Assembly: GCF_000758725.1 (NCBI RefSeq)
Contig: NZ_CP009428.1
Coordinates: forward strand, 372,001 to 436,000
Origin: Paenibacillus odorifer
Lineage (GTDB): Bacteria; Bacillota; Bacilli; Paenibacillales; Paenibacillaceae
Length of the DNA: 64,000 bases
Reading direction: 5' to 3'
Shown here: in pieces, positions 38,212-47,206 of the stretch
How the letters are laid out: each line of letters opens with the position of its first letter
How positions within the stretch are numbered: the first letter of the stretch is position 1
Notes under the pieces: generated by a model
The model's input: the letters and a program-made list of their open reading frames with translations, nothing else
Database searches by the model: none
Told to the model about the DNA's origin: nothing
Translations under genes and position numbers: made by a program

Positions 38212-39111
38212 ATGATGTTCAAAGAACATGCGGTCAAGCTGGCGATTGCTCCTATCGCTTGGACTAATGATGATATGCCTGAACTGGGAAAAGACAATAC
38301 CTTTGAACAGTGCATTAGCGAAATGGCGCTTGCCGGGTTTCAGGGAAGCGAGGTGGGCAACAAGTATCCACGCTCTCCGGAACGGCTGCGCCGGGCACTG
38401 GAGCTTCGTGGACTTGAGATTGCCAGCGCTTGGTTCAGCGCGTATCTGACTGTGCGGCCATATGAGGAGACAGCGGAGGCTTTTTGCGCGCATCGTGATT
38501 TTTTATATGAGATGGGTGCGAAGGTGATTGTCGTCTCAGAGCAAGGGCGGAGTATTCAGGGACAAATGGATACGCCGCTATTTGCTAATAAACCTGTATT
38601 CACAGAAGCGGAGTGGGCCGCACTTGCCGATGGACTGGGTGGGCTTGGCCGGCTGGCTGCTGAAAAAGGTATGGCGCTTGTATACCATCATCATATGGGG
38701 ACAGGGGTGCAGACTGGGGGCGAAATTGCTAAGCTAATGGAGCTCACGGAACCGGAAGAGGTGTCCCTGCTGTTCGATACCGGTCATCTAGCTTTTGCCG
38801 GTGAGAATCCCTTAGAGGTGCTGCGCATCCATCTACCTCGGATTAAACATGTCCATTTGAAGGATATACGTCCGGAGGTTGTTCAGCGTGTGCTGCGGGA
38901 TCAGCTCAGTTTTCTCCAGGCTGTAAAAGCGGGCGCATTCACCGTACCTGGCGATGGATGTATATCCTTTGCGGAGATTTTCACCGAATTGGCAAGTTAC
39001 TCTTATACGGGATGGTTTGTAGTGGAAGCGGAGCAGGATCCGGCACTTGCCGATCCACTGGAATATGCGATCAAGGCGCGCCGTTATATCAGAGATCTGA
39101 GTGGTTTATAG
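38212..39111 (+). CDS. iolE: Myo-inosose-2 dehydratase
   Basis: A 299-residue TIM-barrel protein of the AP-endonuclease-2/xylose-isomerase-like fold. It has [15 protein letters not shown] at the start (typical of IolE), [23 protein letters not shown] and [11 protein letters not shown] as metal-binding segments. IolE dehydrates 2-keto-myo-inositol to the diketone used by IolD. It starts 36 bp after iolD and is the last gene of the unit. The aldolase IolJ and an inositol transporter, needed to finish the pathway, are not in this window. Confidence 0.94.
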   Translation: MMFKEHAVKLAIAPIAWTNDDMPELGKDNTFEQCISEMALAGFQGSEVGNKYPRSPERLRRALELRGLEIASAWFSAYLTVRPYEETAEAFCAHRDFLYEMGAKVIVVSEQGRSIQGQMDTPLFANKPVFTEAEWAALADGLGGLGRLAAEKGMALVYHHHMGTGVQTGGEIAKLMELTEPEEVSLLFDTGHLAFAGENPLEVLRIHLPRIKHVHLKDIRPEVVQRVLRDQLSFLQAVKAGAFTVPGDGCISFAEIFTELASYSYTGWFVVEAEQDPALADPLEYAIKARRYIRDLSGL

Positions 39112-39162
39112 GCCGAGGAGGGCTACCACTTGGTGCTTGGCGGCTGCTCGGACAGATTTATA

Positions 39163-39206
39163 TGCGGGGGTTCACGGCTATGGCTGTGCGCACCTCGCCT
39201 TTTTAA
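39163..39206 (+). terminator. Possible terminator after iolE
   Basis: GCGGGGGTTCAC and GTGCGCACCTCGC can form an imperfect stem followed by CTTTTT (39200-39205). The remaining gap to 39392 holds a -10-like TATAAT at 39261-39266 that probably serves the next gene, and nothing else I can identify. Confidence 0.5.
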
Positions 39207-39392
39207 TGAGCGGGTGTAAAATACGAATGGCTTCGTTGGTCGGGTTCATGTTGTATGTGTTATAATGGCAGCAAATTAGGCGGAAGAGTTTCCATTTCCA
39301 TGATGGTGCAGCCAAATATCTATGAACTACTCGTGCATTAACGGCTAAACCGTGGCCGGGTATCCTAACGGTTGTACAGAGGGGGTTATCTA

Positions 39393-41642
39393 TTGTTCCG
39401 TTCCTGGTATCGCCGATTACTGCTGTCCTACTTTCCTATTTTTTTGCTTACTGTGACGATACTGATTTTTGCCTCTTTTGTATTTATTAATGATATTTCA
39501 CGAATGGAAACCAAAAAAGCGGACCGTATCACCGCCAGCTATCTTATGGATAATGTGGACCGAACGATCAAGGAAGCTGAATTGTCAGTGCTGGAGGCTG
39601 CTGAACGCAGCGATGCTTATAAACGTTATTTTAACAATCAAGGCCAGATTGATATGGCGACCGTCTACGCTGTTGCCCAGAATCTACGCAGCTTGACGCG
39701 TGAATCGCCCTATATTCAGTCCATCTATCTTTATGACAAGAGAAATGAAAGCGTTTTAACAGAAACTGGATTAAAGGACCTTTCAGGATTTGTAGACGAG
39801 GATTGGATTGGCCGCATCACCTCCGGCTCTTTATCGGAAGGCTGGCAGCCTGTTAGGGAATACAAAGATGAATTTCAGCGTACGTCTATACGTGTGCTTA
39901 CCATAAATAAAGGAATGCCGCTGCCCTTCGGCTCGGAGGGAGTGCTCGTAATCAATCTCAAGATGAGCGGAATGGAACAGATCGTCGACGGTATGGTCAA
40001 CGAACAGTTGTCCTTTCTGACCATCTTTGGCGCAGATGGACAGGTGGTCTATCAGGCCCATTCGGACAGTGAAGGTGCCAAGAATGGGAAGCAGTTGAAC
40101 ACTTTATATATGGAAAGGCTTGGCTGGACGTTTTCCAGCGGGATCAAAACGGGCAGTCTATTCAGCTGGGTGTCGGTGATTTCTTACCTTTGGGTAGCTA
40201 TTGCCTTAGGTACGGTTGTGTGCGCGATTTTTTACCTGATCTATGTTACGCGGCGGAACTATAAACCAATTCAGGTGATTATGAACCGGATTGAAGGCCA
40301 TCAAATTCGCAAGCTGGACCAATCCAACGACAGACCGGACGAAATGATGCTCATTGACGGGGTGCTGGAAGATCTAATCAACCATATGACGGATTATGAT
40401 AAGAAAAGCAGAGAGAATCTGCTGTTACAGCGCAGCAAGCTTTTCAACGATCTCTTGCAAAGCGAACGGTTGGACAATGTCGTCCAGCGGATGGAAGAGC
40501 TGTCGCCGCTCTCCGGAGCTCATTCCACATCCCGCTTTATGGTTGTGCTAAGCGAAATCAACCGCTACGACAAGGTTTTTCAAGATCGGTATACAAGGGG
40601 CGATCAGAACACGCTTAAATTTGCCCTGATGAATGTCTTTCAAGAATTGGCGCGGAGTGCGGAATTGCAGGCTTGGGCGGAGTGGATTGGGACTGACCGG
40701 GCGGCAATTCTCTTCCTGACCACAGGAAGTGATGAAGAGATGGCAGAGAAAATCCGTGTATTCGCTGAGGACTGCCGCACCTGGGTGGAGCAGAATTTGC
40801 GCCTCTCCCTAAGCTTCGCTATCGGGCCAGTGGCGGCTGGGCCAGGGGAGATTCGCGATTCCTATGCGGCAGCGGAGAATGTGATGCAGCACAAGCTTTT
40901 AATGTACGAAGACATCGCTTTAACGGAATTTGGAGAAACGCGCCAGCCGCTTCTTGAGACATTCAAGTATCTACAAATGATTGCTGAGTTTGTTAAGCAG
41001 TTCCGGATGTCGAGCGGCCAATGGCGGGAACTGCTGGAAGGTGTTTTTGATGGTTTTAAACAGGATTATTTACAAGATGATGATATTCGCTCTCTAATTC
41101 AGGCCATGCTACAGATGCTGAGCCGGGAAGTGGCTGTCATGTCTGAGCAGCTGCAGGATGAGCTGTCAGCGGAAAATGCGGAGAAGCAGCTGAAGCGGCT
41201 GGAAGAGGCAGAATCCATAGATGAAATGAAGGGGATTTTGTTTGAGTATTTGACTGATTTATTCCGCACTTATGTTTCTGTCAGTGAGACTAAAAGCTAC
41301 CGGGCGATGGTAACCGAGATGAAGAACTATATAGAAGAGAATTTTACAAATCCCGATCTCTCCTTAAAGCATTTGAGCGACCGGTTTCAGGTATCCGGCA
41401 AATATGCCAGCTATCTATTTAAAACAGAATTTAAAATGAAATTTGTTGATTTTCTAACAGAGCTACGCATGAAGGAAGCCGAAAAGCTTTTAGTGGAAAC
41501 GGAATGTTCGCTGCAGGATATTGCACTCCAGGTGGGGTATGCGAATGCAATTACATTCGGCAGGGTATTCAAACGAGTATTAGGAATCACGCCGGGTGAC
41601 TACCGTTCTTTAAAGCGCGGGCGCGGGACCTCCAGACTATAG
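39393..41642 (+). CDS. Membrane-bound AraC family regulator with Cache-type sensor
   Basis: A 749-residue regulator. TTG at 39393 follows AGAGGGGG; a TTG at 39372 lies upstream of that site. Two membrane helices (about 8-30 and 262-285) enclose an extracellular sensor of the double-Cache type. A cytoplasmic region with a degenerate GGDEF-like fold (LSFAIGPVAAGPGEIRDSYAAAENVM) leads to the C-terminal AraC DNA-binding domain (LSLKHLSDRFQVSGKYASYLFK, LQDIALQVGYANAITFGRVFKRVLGITPGDYR). Paenibacilli carry many such one-component regulators, nearly always beside LplA-type sugar transport operons, as here. It probably activates the operon that starts at 42022 when an outside sugar binds. Confidence 0.9.
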   Translation: MFRSWYRRLLLSYFPIFLLTVTILIFASFVFINDISRMETKKADRITASYLMDNVDRTIKEAELSVLEAAERSDAYKRYFNNQGQIDMATVYAVAQNLRSLTRESPYIQSIYLYDKRNESVLTETGLKDLSGFVDEDWIGRITSGSLSEGWQPVREYKDEFQRTSIRVLTINKGMPLPFGSEGVLVINLKMSGMEQIVDGMVNEQLSFLTIFGADGQVVYQAHSDSEGAKNGKQLNTLYMERLGWTFSSGIKTGSLFSWVSVISYLWVAIALGTVVCAIFYLIYVTRRNYKPIQVIMNRIEGHQIRKLDQSNDRPDEMMLIDGVLEDLINHMTDYDKKSRENLLLQRSKLFNDLLQSERLDNVVQRMEELSPLSGAHSTSRFMVVLSEINRYDKVFQDRYTRGDQNTLKFALMNVFQELARSAELQAWAEWIGTDRAAILFLTTGSDEEMAEKIRVFAEDCRTWVEQNLRLSLSFAIGPVAAGPGEIRDSYAAAENVMQHKLLMYEDIALTEFGETRQPLLETFKYLQMIAEFVKQFRMSSGQWRELLEGVFDGFKQDYLQDDDIRSLIQAMLQMLSREVAVMSEQLQDELSAENAEKQLKRLEEAESIDEMKGILFEYLTDLFRTYVSVSETKSYRAMVTEMKNYIEENFTNPDLSLKHLSDRFQVSGKYASYLFKTEFKMKFVDFLTELRMKEAEKLLVETECSLQDIALQVGYANAITFGRVFKRVLGITPGDYRSLKRGRGTSRL

Positions 41643-41690
41643 GCTGCCGACTTTATTAATCCAATAGCAAGTGAACAATAGTTTTTTATA

Positions 41691-41751
41691 ACCGCATCTG
41701 TGCACGCCAACCTCTATGATGGGGGCGCGAACACCGATGCGGTCTTTATTT
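41691..41751 (+). terminator. Terminator of the AraC gene
   Basis: ACCGCATC 41691-41698 pairs with GATGCGGT 41736-41743, with further inner pairing, followed by CTTTATTTT. Confidence 0.75.
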
Positions 41752-41760
41752 TCACACTTT

Positions 41761-41774
41761 TGAAAGCGGTTTAT
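41761..41774. promoter_or_regulatory. Possible catabolite-repression (cre) site
   Basis: TGAAAGCGGTTTAT matches the CcpA consensus TGWAANCGNTNWCA except for the last two bases. It lies 248 bp upstream of the sugar-binding lipoprotein gene in an otherwise featureless gap (41752-42021), so glucose repression of that operon is plausible. Confidence 0.4.
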
Positions 41775-42021
41775 TCTACGAAAATGGTTTGTATAGATAA
41801 ACCGGAAGTCCGATTTTGCTGGGATATGAGCATCCGAAAGAGGTTTATTGTCAGACTGCCGAAATTCGTGAAATACTGTGGGCATCCAGAACAACAAGCG
41901 ACCCAGTAGCACGGCAGTAAAAAGCATCACGAGCTATGGATTCCGCTGGGGATGGATAGAGTTAAGGCTAGGGGATCATAAATACACCATTAAAGCCTGC
42001 AAGGGCGAAGGGGATGGAAAA

Positions 42022-43632
42022 ATGACAGTGAACGTACATCAAGGAGTTCTGAAGAAAGCAATCGGGATCGGATTAACCGCAATAATGGGCGTTTCTCTGC
42101 TAGCAGGCTGTTCCAATGATTCTAAAAACAACACAGCATCCGAGGGTGCCGCAGCCGGCGAAAGTGCCAAGCGCGTTACATTAAAGGTGGAAGTGTTTGA
42201 TCGCGGCAACAGCCCAGCCCCTCATACCATTACCAATAACTACTTAACTAAACTAGTGCAGGAAAAGTTCGGAGATCCGAATAACATTGATGTGGAATTT
42301 GTACCTATCCAACGTTCTGAGGAAGTTACCAAGCTGAATGTTTTGATGGCGAGCAATACGGATGTGCCCGATATCGTATTTACGTATGATTCCAGTGTGT
42401 TTTATCGGTATGCCCAGCAAGGTGGCTTGACTGATGTCGGAGAAATTCTCGATGAATATGGCCCGAATCTGAAAAAGTTTATTGGCGAGGATACGCTGGC
42501 GTTCGGCCAGCTTGAAGGCCAACAGTATGCGATCCCTGGTAAACGGGCGATCACAGGCCGTTATAGCTCCTACATCCGTCAGGATTGGTTAGATAAATTA
42601 GGATTGCCTGTGCCAACGACGACCGATGAGCTGTACACCACTTTGAAAGCGTTTAAAGAAAAGGATCCGGGCAATCTCGGCAGCAAAAACATCCCGATGG
42701 GCATGGCACTGGCACCAGCCCAATTCGAGACGTTGATTTTCTCTTTCATGAAGCCGATCAGCGGCGATCTGACCTACAGCCAACGTTATGAGCTGCCGCT
42801 GCATGAGGGCTTTAAGGATGCCCTGCAATTTCTTAATAAGCTCTACAATGAAGGGATGATCAGTAAGGACTTCAGTCTGGACGAGGATAAAACACAGTTG
42901 GCCAAGGATATCCAGAACGGCAATGTAGGCTACTGGTCGGAGGATGTGGATGTCTTGTTCTATGCCGATGGTACCCTAGATAATCTCTACAAAAATGTAG
43001 AGGGAAGCAAGGTGCTGCCGGTAGACGTCTTAACCAACGCCAACGTTGATAACAAGCACATTAAATCCCGGTATGCCTCCAACGGCATGTACATCATGAT
43101 TCCGAAGAGTAGTAAACGCGCCGTGGAAGCCGTTAAGTATCTCGATTGGATGGCTTCGGATAATAATCTGATTGATATCCAAAATGGCGTTGAAGGTGAA
43201 AACTACGATCTGGTAGACGGTATTCCAGTGGCTAAAACAGATGTTTCCCAGGAGTTCGCCGATCGTCTGTTTAACGCGGGTGACATGGCCATTATCTCCA
43301 ACGGCAAAAACATTGGTGATCAGGCCACTAATGAAAAAGCATGGGCGCTGGGCTTCCCGGAACGTAACCGGGAGATGCTGACTCAATCAATCGCTATCGC
43401 CAACGCTGACACGGTGGGTCCGCTCGTCTTCGGCAAGCCGATAGAAGCGGAATCCCAATATGGCACAACGCTTAAAGATAAGCTCAACGTAATTATTGTA
43501 AAGACAGCAATGGCCAAACCGGAGCAATTTGAAGCGGTTTACGAGCAGGAAATGAAAGATTATATGACTTTGGGCGGAACCAAGCTGAAAGAGGAACTGG
43601 AGAAGTCGTTTAAGGAACTTTCAGCTCAATAA
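42022..43632 (+). CDS. Extracellular sugar-binding lipoprotein (LplA-like)
   Basis: A 536-residue solute-binding protein. The ATG at 42022 follows GGGGATGGAAAA; the open frame reaches back to 41878 but has no site there. The signal peptide ends in the lipobox LLAGC with Cys30 as the lipid anchor. The mature part (from SNDSKNN) has the two-lobed family 1 architecture seen in LplA and related oligosaccharide receptors (FDRGNSPAPHTITNNYLTK, ASNTDVPDIVFTYD, KRAVEAVKYLDWMAS). It delivers a sugar to the two permeases that follow. The ATPase is missing, as is usual for systems that share an MsmX-type ATPase. Confidence 0.9.
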   Translation: MTVNVHQGVLKKAIGIGLTAIMGVSLLAGCSNDSKNNTASEGAAAGESAKRVTLKVEVFDRGNSPAPHTITNNYLTKLVQEKFGDPNNIDVEFVPIQRSEEVTKLNVLMASNTDVPDIVFTYDSSVFYRYAQQGGLTDVGEILDEYGPNLKKFIGEDTLAFGQLEGQQYAIPGKRAITGRYSSYIRQDWLDKLGLPVPTTTDELYTTLKAFKEKDPGNLGSKNIPMGMALAPAQFETLIFSFMKPISGDLTYSQRYELPLHEGFKDALQFLNKLYNEGMISKDFSLDEDKTQLAKDIQNGNVGYWSEDVDVLFYADGTLDNLYKNVEGSKVLPVDVLTNANVDNKHIKSRYASNGMYIMIPKSSKRAVEAVKYLDWMASDNNLIDIQNGVEGENYDLVDGIPVAKTDVSQEFADRLFNAGDMAIISNGKNIGDQATNEKAWALGFPERNREMLTQSIAIANADTVGPLVFGKPIEAESQYGTTLKDKLNVIIVKTAMAKPEQFEAVYEQEMKDYMTLGGTKLKEELEKSFKELSAQ

Positions 43633-43646
43633 ACAAATATATAGTG

Positions 43647-43688
43647 AAAACCGGGGGGAGATGGTGCTGCGCTCCACCCGGTTTTTCT
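43647..43688 (+). terminator. Intercistronic hairpin after the lipoprotein gene
   Basis: AAAACCGGG and CCCGGTTTT pair with extra inner pairs and are followed by TTCTCC. Such leaky hairpins lower expression of the permeases relative to the abundant binding protein. Confidence 0.65.
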
Positions 43689-43706
43689 CCTTAGGAGGAA
43701 AACGAC

Positions 43707-44609
43707 TTGAGCAAAGCGACATACTTTAGACGGTATTGGCAATTGTACGCGCTGCTTTCGCTGCCTATTATTTATTTCCTGATCTTCCGCTATGGTCCGA
43801 TGTATGGTGTGCAGATTGCTTTTAAGGATTTCAATTTGTTTCAAGGGATTGGAGGCAGCGAGTGGATCGGCTTTGATGCGTTCCGCGAGGTTTTTGGAAT
43901 GAGAGAGTTCTATACCACCTTGCGCAATACCTTTATGCTGAATTTTCTGGATTTGCTGGTCTCTTTTCCGGCTCCGATTATCCTGGCGATTATGCTGTTC
44001 GAAATTCGTTCGGTGTGGTTCAAGAAAATATCGCAGACGATTTTGTATATCCCCCACTTTATTTCCTGGGTGATCATCGGGGGGATTGTGTATCAATTAT
44101 TCGGCAACCAGTCCGGTATGGTGAACGGTGTGCTGGAGAGCTTAGGCCTTACTCCCATTCCGTTTCTGACTGAAAAAAATCCCTGGCTGATCACTTACTT
44201 ATTCACAGGCGTCTGGCAAAGTGCTGGTTGGGGGACTATCCTTTATCTGGCGGCGTTAACCGGTGTCAACCGAGAGCTGTTTGAAGCTGCTGAAGTGGAT
44301 GGAGCGACAAGGCTGAAGAAAATCCGTTACATTACGCTTCCCAGTATAAAACCAACTATCGTGACGCTGCTTATCCTCAATCTGGGGAAGATGGTCAGCA
44401 TCGGTTTTGACCGTCCTTACATTATCGGTAACACTGCTGTGCGTGAGTATTCTGATGTGCTTAGTACCTTTGTGTACCGGGTGGGTCTAGAATCCGGACA
44501 ATATACGTTGGCTACCGTAGTCGGATTGTTCCAGGCTGTGGTGGGACTGGTGTTTATTTTTGGCTCCAACTATATTTCGAAAAAAGTGACCGGAGACGGT
44601 ATTTTATGA
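43707..44609 (+). CDS. Sugar ABC transporter permease (LplB-like)
   Basis: A 300-residue permease with six helices. The EAA loop EAAEVDGATRLKKIRYITLP near residue 190 contacts the ATPase. It starts at TTG behind TTAGGAGG. YGVQIAFKDFNLFQGI near the N terminus is common to the LplB/YtcP class, which transports oligosaccharides, often uronic-acid or pectin fragments. It forms the membrane channel with the next gene product. Confidence 0.92.
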   Translation: MSKATYFRRYWQLYALLSLPIIYFLIFRYGPMYGVQIAFKDFNLFQGIGGSEWIGFDAFREVFGMREFYTTLRNTFMLNFLDLLVSFPAPIILAIMLFEIRSVWFKKISQTILYIPHFISWVIIGGIVYQLFGNQSGMVNGVLESLGLTPIPFLTEKNPWLITYLFTGVWQSAGWGTILYLAALTGVNRELFEAAEVDGATRLKKIRYITLPSIKPTIVTLLILNLGKMVSIGFDRPYIIGNTAVREYSDVLSTFVYRVGLESGQYTLATVVGLFQAVVGLVFIFGSNYISKKVTGDGIL

Positions 44610-44634
44610 TAAAGAAAGAAGGAGGCGGAGTGCT

Positions 44635-45507
44635 ATGAGTGAACGTACCTCAAACCGGATATTCGATATCGTCAATATAACGTTTGTTGCCTTGTTCGTG
44701 TTGTTCTGCTTGGCTCCGTTTTTGCATGTGATTGCCGTGTCGCTTAGTTCCAACCGGGCAATTACTTCTGGAGAAGTAACGATTTTCCCCATTGAATTGA
44801 ACTGGAATGCATACATTAATGTTTTTTCCAATAATGCGATGATCCGCTCTCTTGTCTTTACGGTTATTCTGACGTTTGCCACAACGGTGCTATGTATGCT
44901 TTTCACTGTCGCAGCAGCTTATCCGCTGACCAAAAGAAAATTGAAGGGCCGCAAATTTTTTATGTATCTGATCGTTATCACCATGTTTTTCAGCGGTGGT
45001 ATTATTCCTGAATATTTGTTGATCCGTGATTTACATTTGATTAATTCGGTCTGGTCGCTTATTCTGCCAGGTCTGGTCAGCCCCTTTAACCTGATTATCC
45101 TGATCTCCTTTTTCAATAACATTCCTGCCAGCCTGGAGGAATCCGCCGAGATCGATGGCAGTTCCCATCTTCGTACACTGATGAGTATTATATTGCCGCT
45201 ATCCATGCCGGTTATGGCCACGTTGGCTCTTTTCTACGCAGTGGGAAGGTGGAACGGCTTTCAGGATTCTCTGATGTATATCAATAATCCTGATTTGTAT
45301 CCGCTCCAGCTTAAGCTGTTCCAGATGGTGCAGAACAACATGGTATCCGAACTGACACAAATGGAAGGTGCTAACCGGACCCCACTGACACCAGAGAGCC
45401 TAAAAGCGGCCACTGTTATCTTTGCAACAGTACCGATCCTTGCCGTATATCCATGGCTGCAGAAATATTTTGTCAGCGGGGTAATGCTTGGTGCCGTAAA
45501 AGGTTGA
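44635..45507 (+). CDS. Sugar ABC transporter permease (LplC/YtcP-like)
   Basis: A 290-residue second permease with six helices and the EAA loop EESAEIDGSSHLRTLMSIILPLSMP near residue 180. It starts at ATG behind GAAGGAGG, 25 bp after the first permease. The C-terminal YPWLQKYFVSGVMLGAVKG is the standard ending of this class. It pairs with the preceding permease. Confidence 0.93.
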   Translation: MSERTSNRIFDIVNITFVALFVLFCLAPFLHVIAVSLSSNRAITSGEVTIFPIELNWNAYINVFSNNAMIRSLVFTVILTFATTVLCMLFTVAAAYPLTKRKLKGRKFFMYLIVITMFFSGGIIPEYLLIRDLHLINSVWSLILPGLVSPFNLIILISFFNNIPASLEESAEIDGSSHLRTLMSIILPLSMPVMATLALFYAVGRWNGFQDSLMYINNPDLYPLQLKLFQMVQNNMVSELTQMEGANRTPLTPESLKAATVIFATVPILAVYPWLQKYFVSGVMLGAVKG

Positions 45508-45541
45508 ACCGTAAGCTGTAACAAGGGAGGAAAACATAATT

Positions 45542-46492
45542 ATGGAGAACAAAGGCATATTTTCGTTCTCAACTTGCTGGAACATTAAACGCCACACTGC
45601 CGGTGACGCCATGCTGCGGGAAATCCGCGATCTCGGCTTTCAGCGGGTGGAGCTGAACTATAATGTGACTAAGGAAATGCTGGAAACGATCGAGCCGATG
45701 CTTGAGCGGGGGGAGATGGGGATCTCCAGTGTCCACAACACCTTCCCGCATGTGCATGACTCCGATTATGGCACAGATTCCGTGCTGCTAGGTTTTGAGG
45801 ATGAGGAGAAGCGGCAGCGGGCGATTGAGCTGCTGATTGGCTCGGCTAAGTACGCTCAGCGTTACGGAGGAGAAGCCGTTGTTGTGCATCCCGGTGAGGT
45901 ACCCTTTCCAAATGATATCAGCAAAGAGCTGGAGCAAATTTATAACGGAGAGGGTAGAGATTCTAACGCTTATCGCAGCAAATGGGCGGAACTGATGGAG
46001 CGGCGGGAAGCTTACAGCGCCGGCTATGTGCAGAAAATTATTGAAAGCCTAGATGAAGTATGTAACCGGGCAGTTTCTGAGGGGCTAAACGTCCGCTTTG
46101 GTATCGAAACACGTTCCAAACCGCAGCAGATTCCGACGCTTGCGGAAGCCAAAACGATTATTAAGGCGCTAAAGGGAGCGCCTGTGGGCATATGGTATGA
46201 CACCGGGCATGCCATTATGATGGACCGTTTGGGTTTGTACGACAGTGTGGGGGAAATGGAAGGTCTGATGGATGATATTGTAGGTGTTCACATTCATGAG
46301 ACCATCGGTCTGTCTGACCACTGGTGCCCTTATGTAAACAGCGGGAATATGGAATTCTATGATGCGTATCTGCCGATGATTGAACGGGCGCAGGTCAAAG
46401 TGTATGAGCTGAAGGCAGCTTGCCAGCCGGAAGAAATTGATGAAAGTCATCGGCTGCTTATGGCCAAATTGGCGCGTAGAGGGCAGGTCTGA
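45542..46492 (+). CDS. Sugar phosphate isomerase/epimerase (TIM barrel)
   Basis: A 316-residue member of the xylose-isomerase-like TIM-barrel family. FSFSTCWNIKRHTAGDAML begins the barrel, and metal-binding segments are VVVHPGEVPFP, RFGIETRSKPQQIPT, GIWYDTGHAIMMDRLG and GVHIHETIGLSDHW. It is cytoplasmic and follows the permeases in one operon, so it should act on the imported sugar, as a ketose-aldose isomerase or epimerase. The stop shares its A with the ATG of the next gene (46492), showing tight coupling. The exact substrate is unknown; it is not a standard IolI. Confidence 0.83.
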   Translation: MENKGIFSFSTCWNIKRHTAGDAMLREIRDLGFQRVELNYNVTKEMLETIEPMLERGEMGISSVHNTFPHVHDSDYGTDSVLLGFEDEEKRQRAIELLIGSAKYAQRYGGEAVVVHPGEVPFPNDISKELEQIYNGEGRDSNAYRSKWAELMERREAYSAGYVQKIIESLDEVCNRAVSEGLNVRFGIETRSKPQQIPTLAEAKTIIKALKGAPVGIWYDTGHAIMMDRLGLYDSVGEMEGLMDDIVGVHIHETIGLSDHWCPYVNSGNMEFYDAYLPMIERAQVKVYELKAACQPEEIDESHRLLMAKLARRGQV

Positions 46493-47178
46493 TGTTGAAC
46501 GATGAAGACCGTAGGTTAGCTATGAAGTATGCTCCGCGCTTATTTTTCGATCAGAACGAGCCGTTTTTTCCGGTACGTCTCGGTATAACGGTGATGCGGC
46601 AGGAGGAGGAGTCTCCTTCCTTCCGGCGCCGTCTAGCTGTGAAGCATCCGGATGTGCAGTTCGTTGTGGAATACGCGATTTATTACGATTATGATATTCA
46701 GCATTTATATGATCTGGAGCATGTGTGGGTTTACATCGGTAGAAACGGGGAAGTGGTGGATGCCGAAGCGAGCTTTCACGGGAAATTTCTTAAAGCGCTG
46801 CTGCGCGGGGGCAGCAATCTAAGCGGAACACGGGTGGACCTCTATGTCCAACCCGGCAAGCATGCCCTCGCCCCGTTCCCTGAAGTCTTTGAGCTGTTAC
46901 CAGGATTCGCATCCAGTACACAGGATGGGGCAGGTGCGGAGGGTCTGATTTATGGTGACTTTTTCCGCGATATACTGGCATCGGATGAAGAAACTGACCG
47001 TCTTGTCCACCGTTATCTGCAAACCTGCCGGTTCACGCCTTCCCTGTCCTATTCGATCTGGGAATATGCGGACCGGGAGGAATTGTTCGTTTCTTGGATT
47101 CAACTGTTCACGGAAATTCCTGAACGTATCCGACAAGAGCTGGTGCGGCTTCAGCTCCTGTTACCACCCAGACATTGA
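46492..47178 (+). CDS. Unrecognised 228-residue protein of the sugar operon
   Basis: No family is recognised with certainty. The protein is soluble, without a signal peptide or membrane helix. The segments YAPRLFFDQNEPFFPVRLG near the N terminus and EYAIYYDYDIQHLYDLEHVWVYIG near residue 65 recall the pattern APxLxFxxxEPFxP, then WEHVxV, of the Vps62/DUF946 family, whose function is also unclear. This is a pattern resemblance only. Its start overlaps the isomerase stop by one base and it is followed 28 bp later by the toroid enzyme, so it is a fixed part of the sugar pathway, perhaps a lectin-like or accessory enzyme. Confidence 0.7.
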   Translation: MLNDEDRRLAMKYAPRLFFDQNEPFFPVRLGITVMRQEEESPSFRRRLAVKHPDVQFVVEYAIYYDYDIQHLYDLEHVWVYIGRNGEVVDAEASFHGKFLKALLRGGSNLSGTRVDLYVQPGKHALAPFPEVFELLPGFASSTQDGAGAEGLIYGDFFRDILASDEETDRLVHRYLQTCRFTPSLSYSIWEYADREELFVSWIQLFTEIPERIRQELVRLQLLLPPRH

Positions 47179-47206
47179 GCAGATTGTTAACATGGAGGGA
47201 AGTATA

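Noticed and set aside
41878..42021. N-terminal extension of the sugar-binding lipoprotein
   Set aside because: A signal peptide with lipobox starts at 42022 with its own ribosome binding site; upstream codons would bury it.
46952..47206. N-terminal extension of the toroid enzyme back to 46952
   Set aside because: It would overlap the preceding gene in another frame for over 200 bp; the ATG at 47207 has a good GGAGGGA site.
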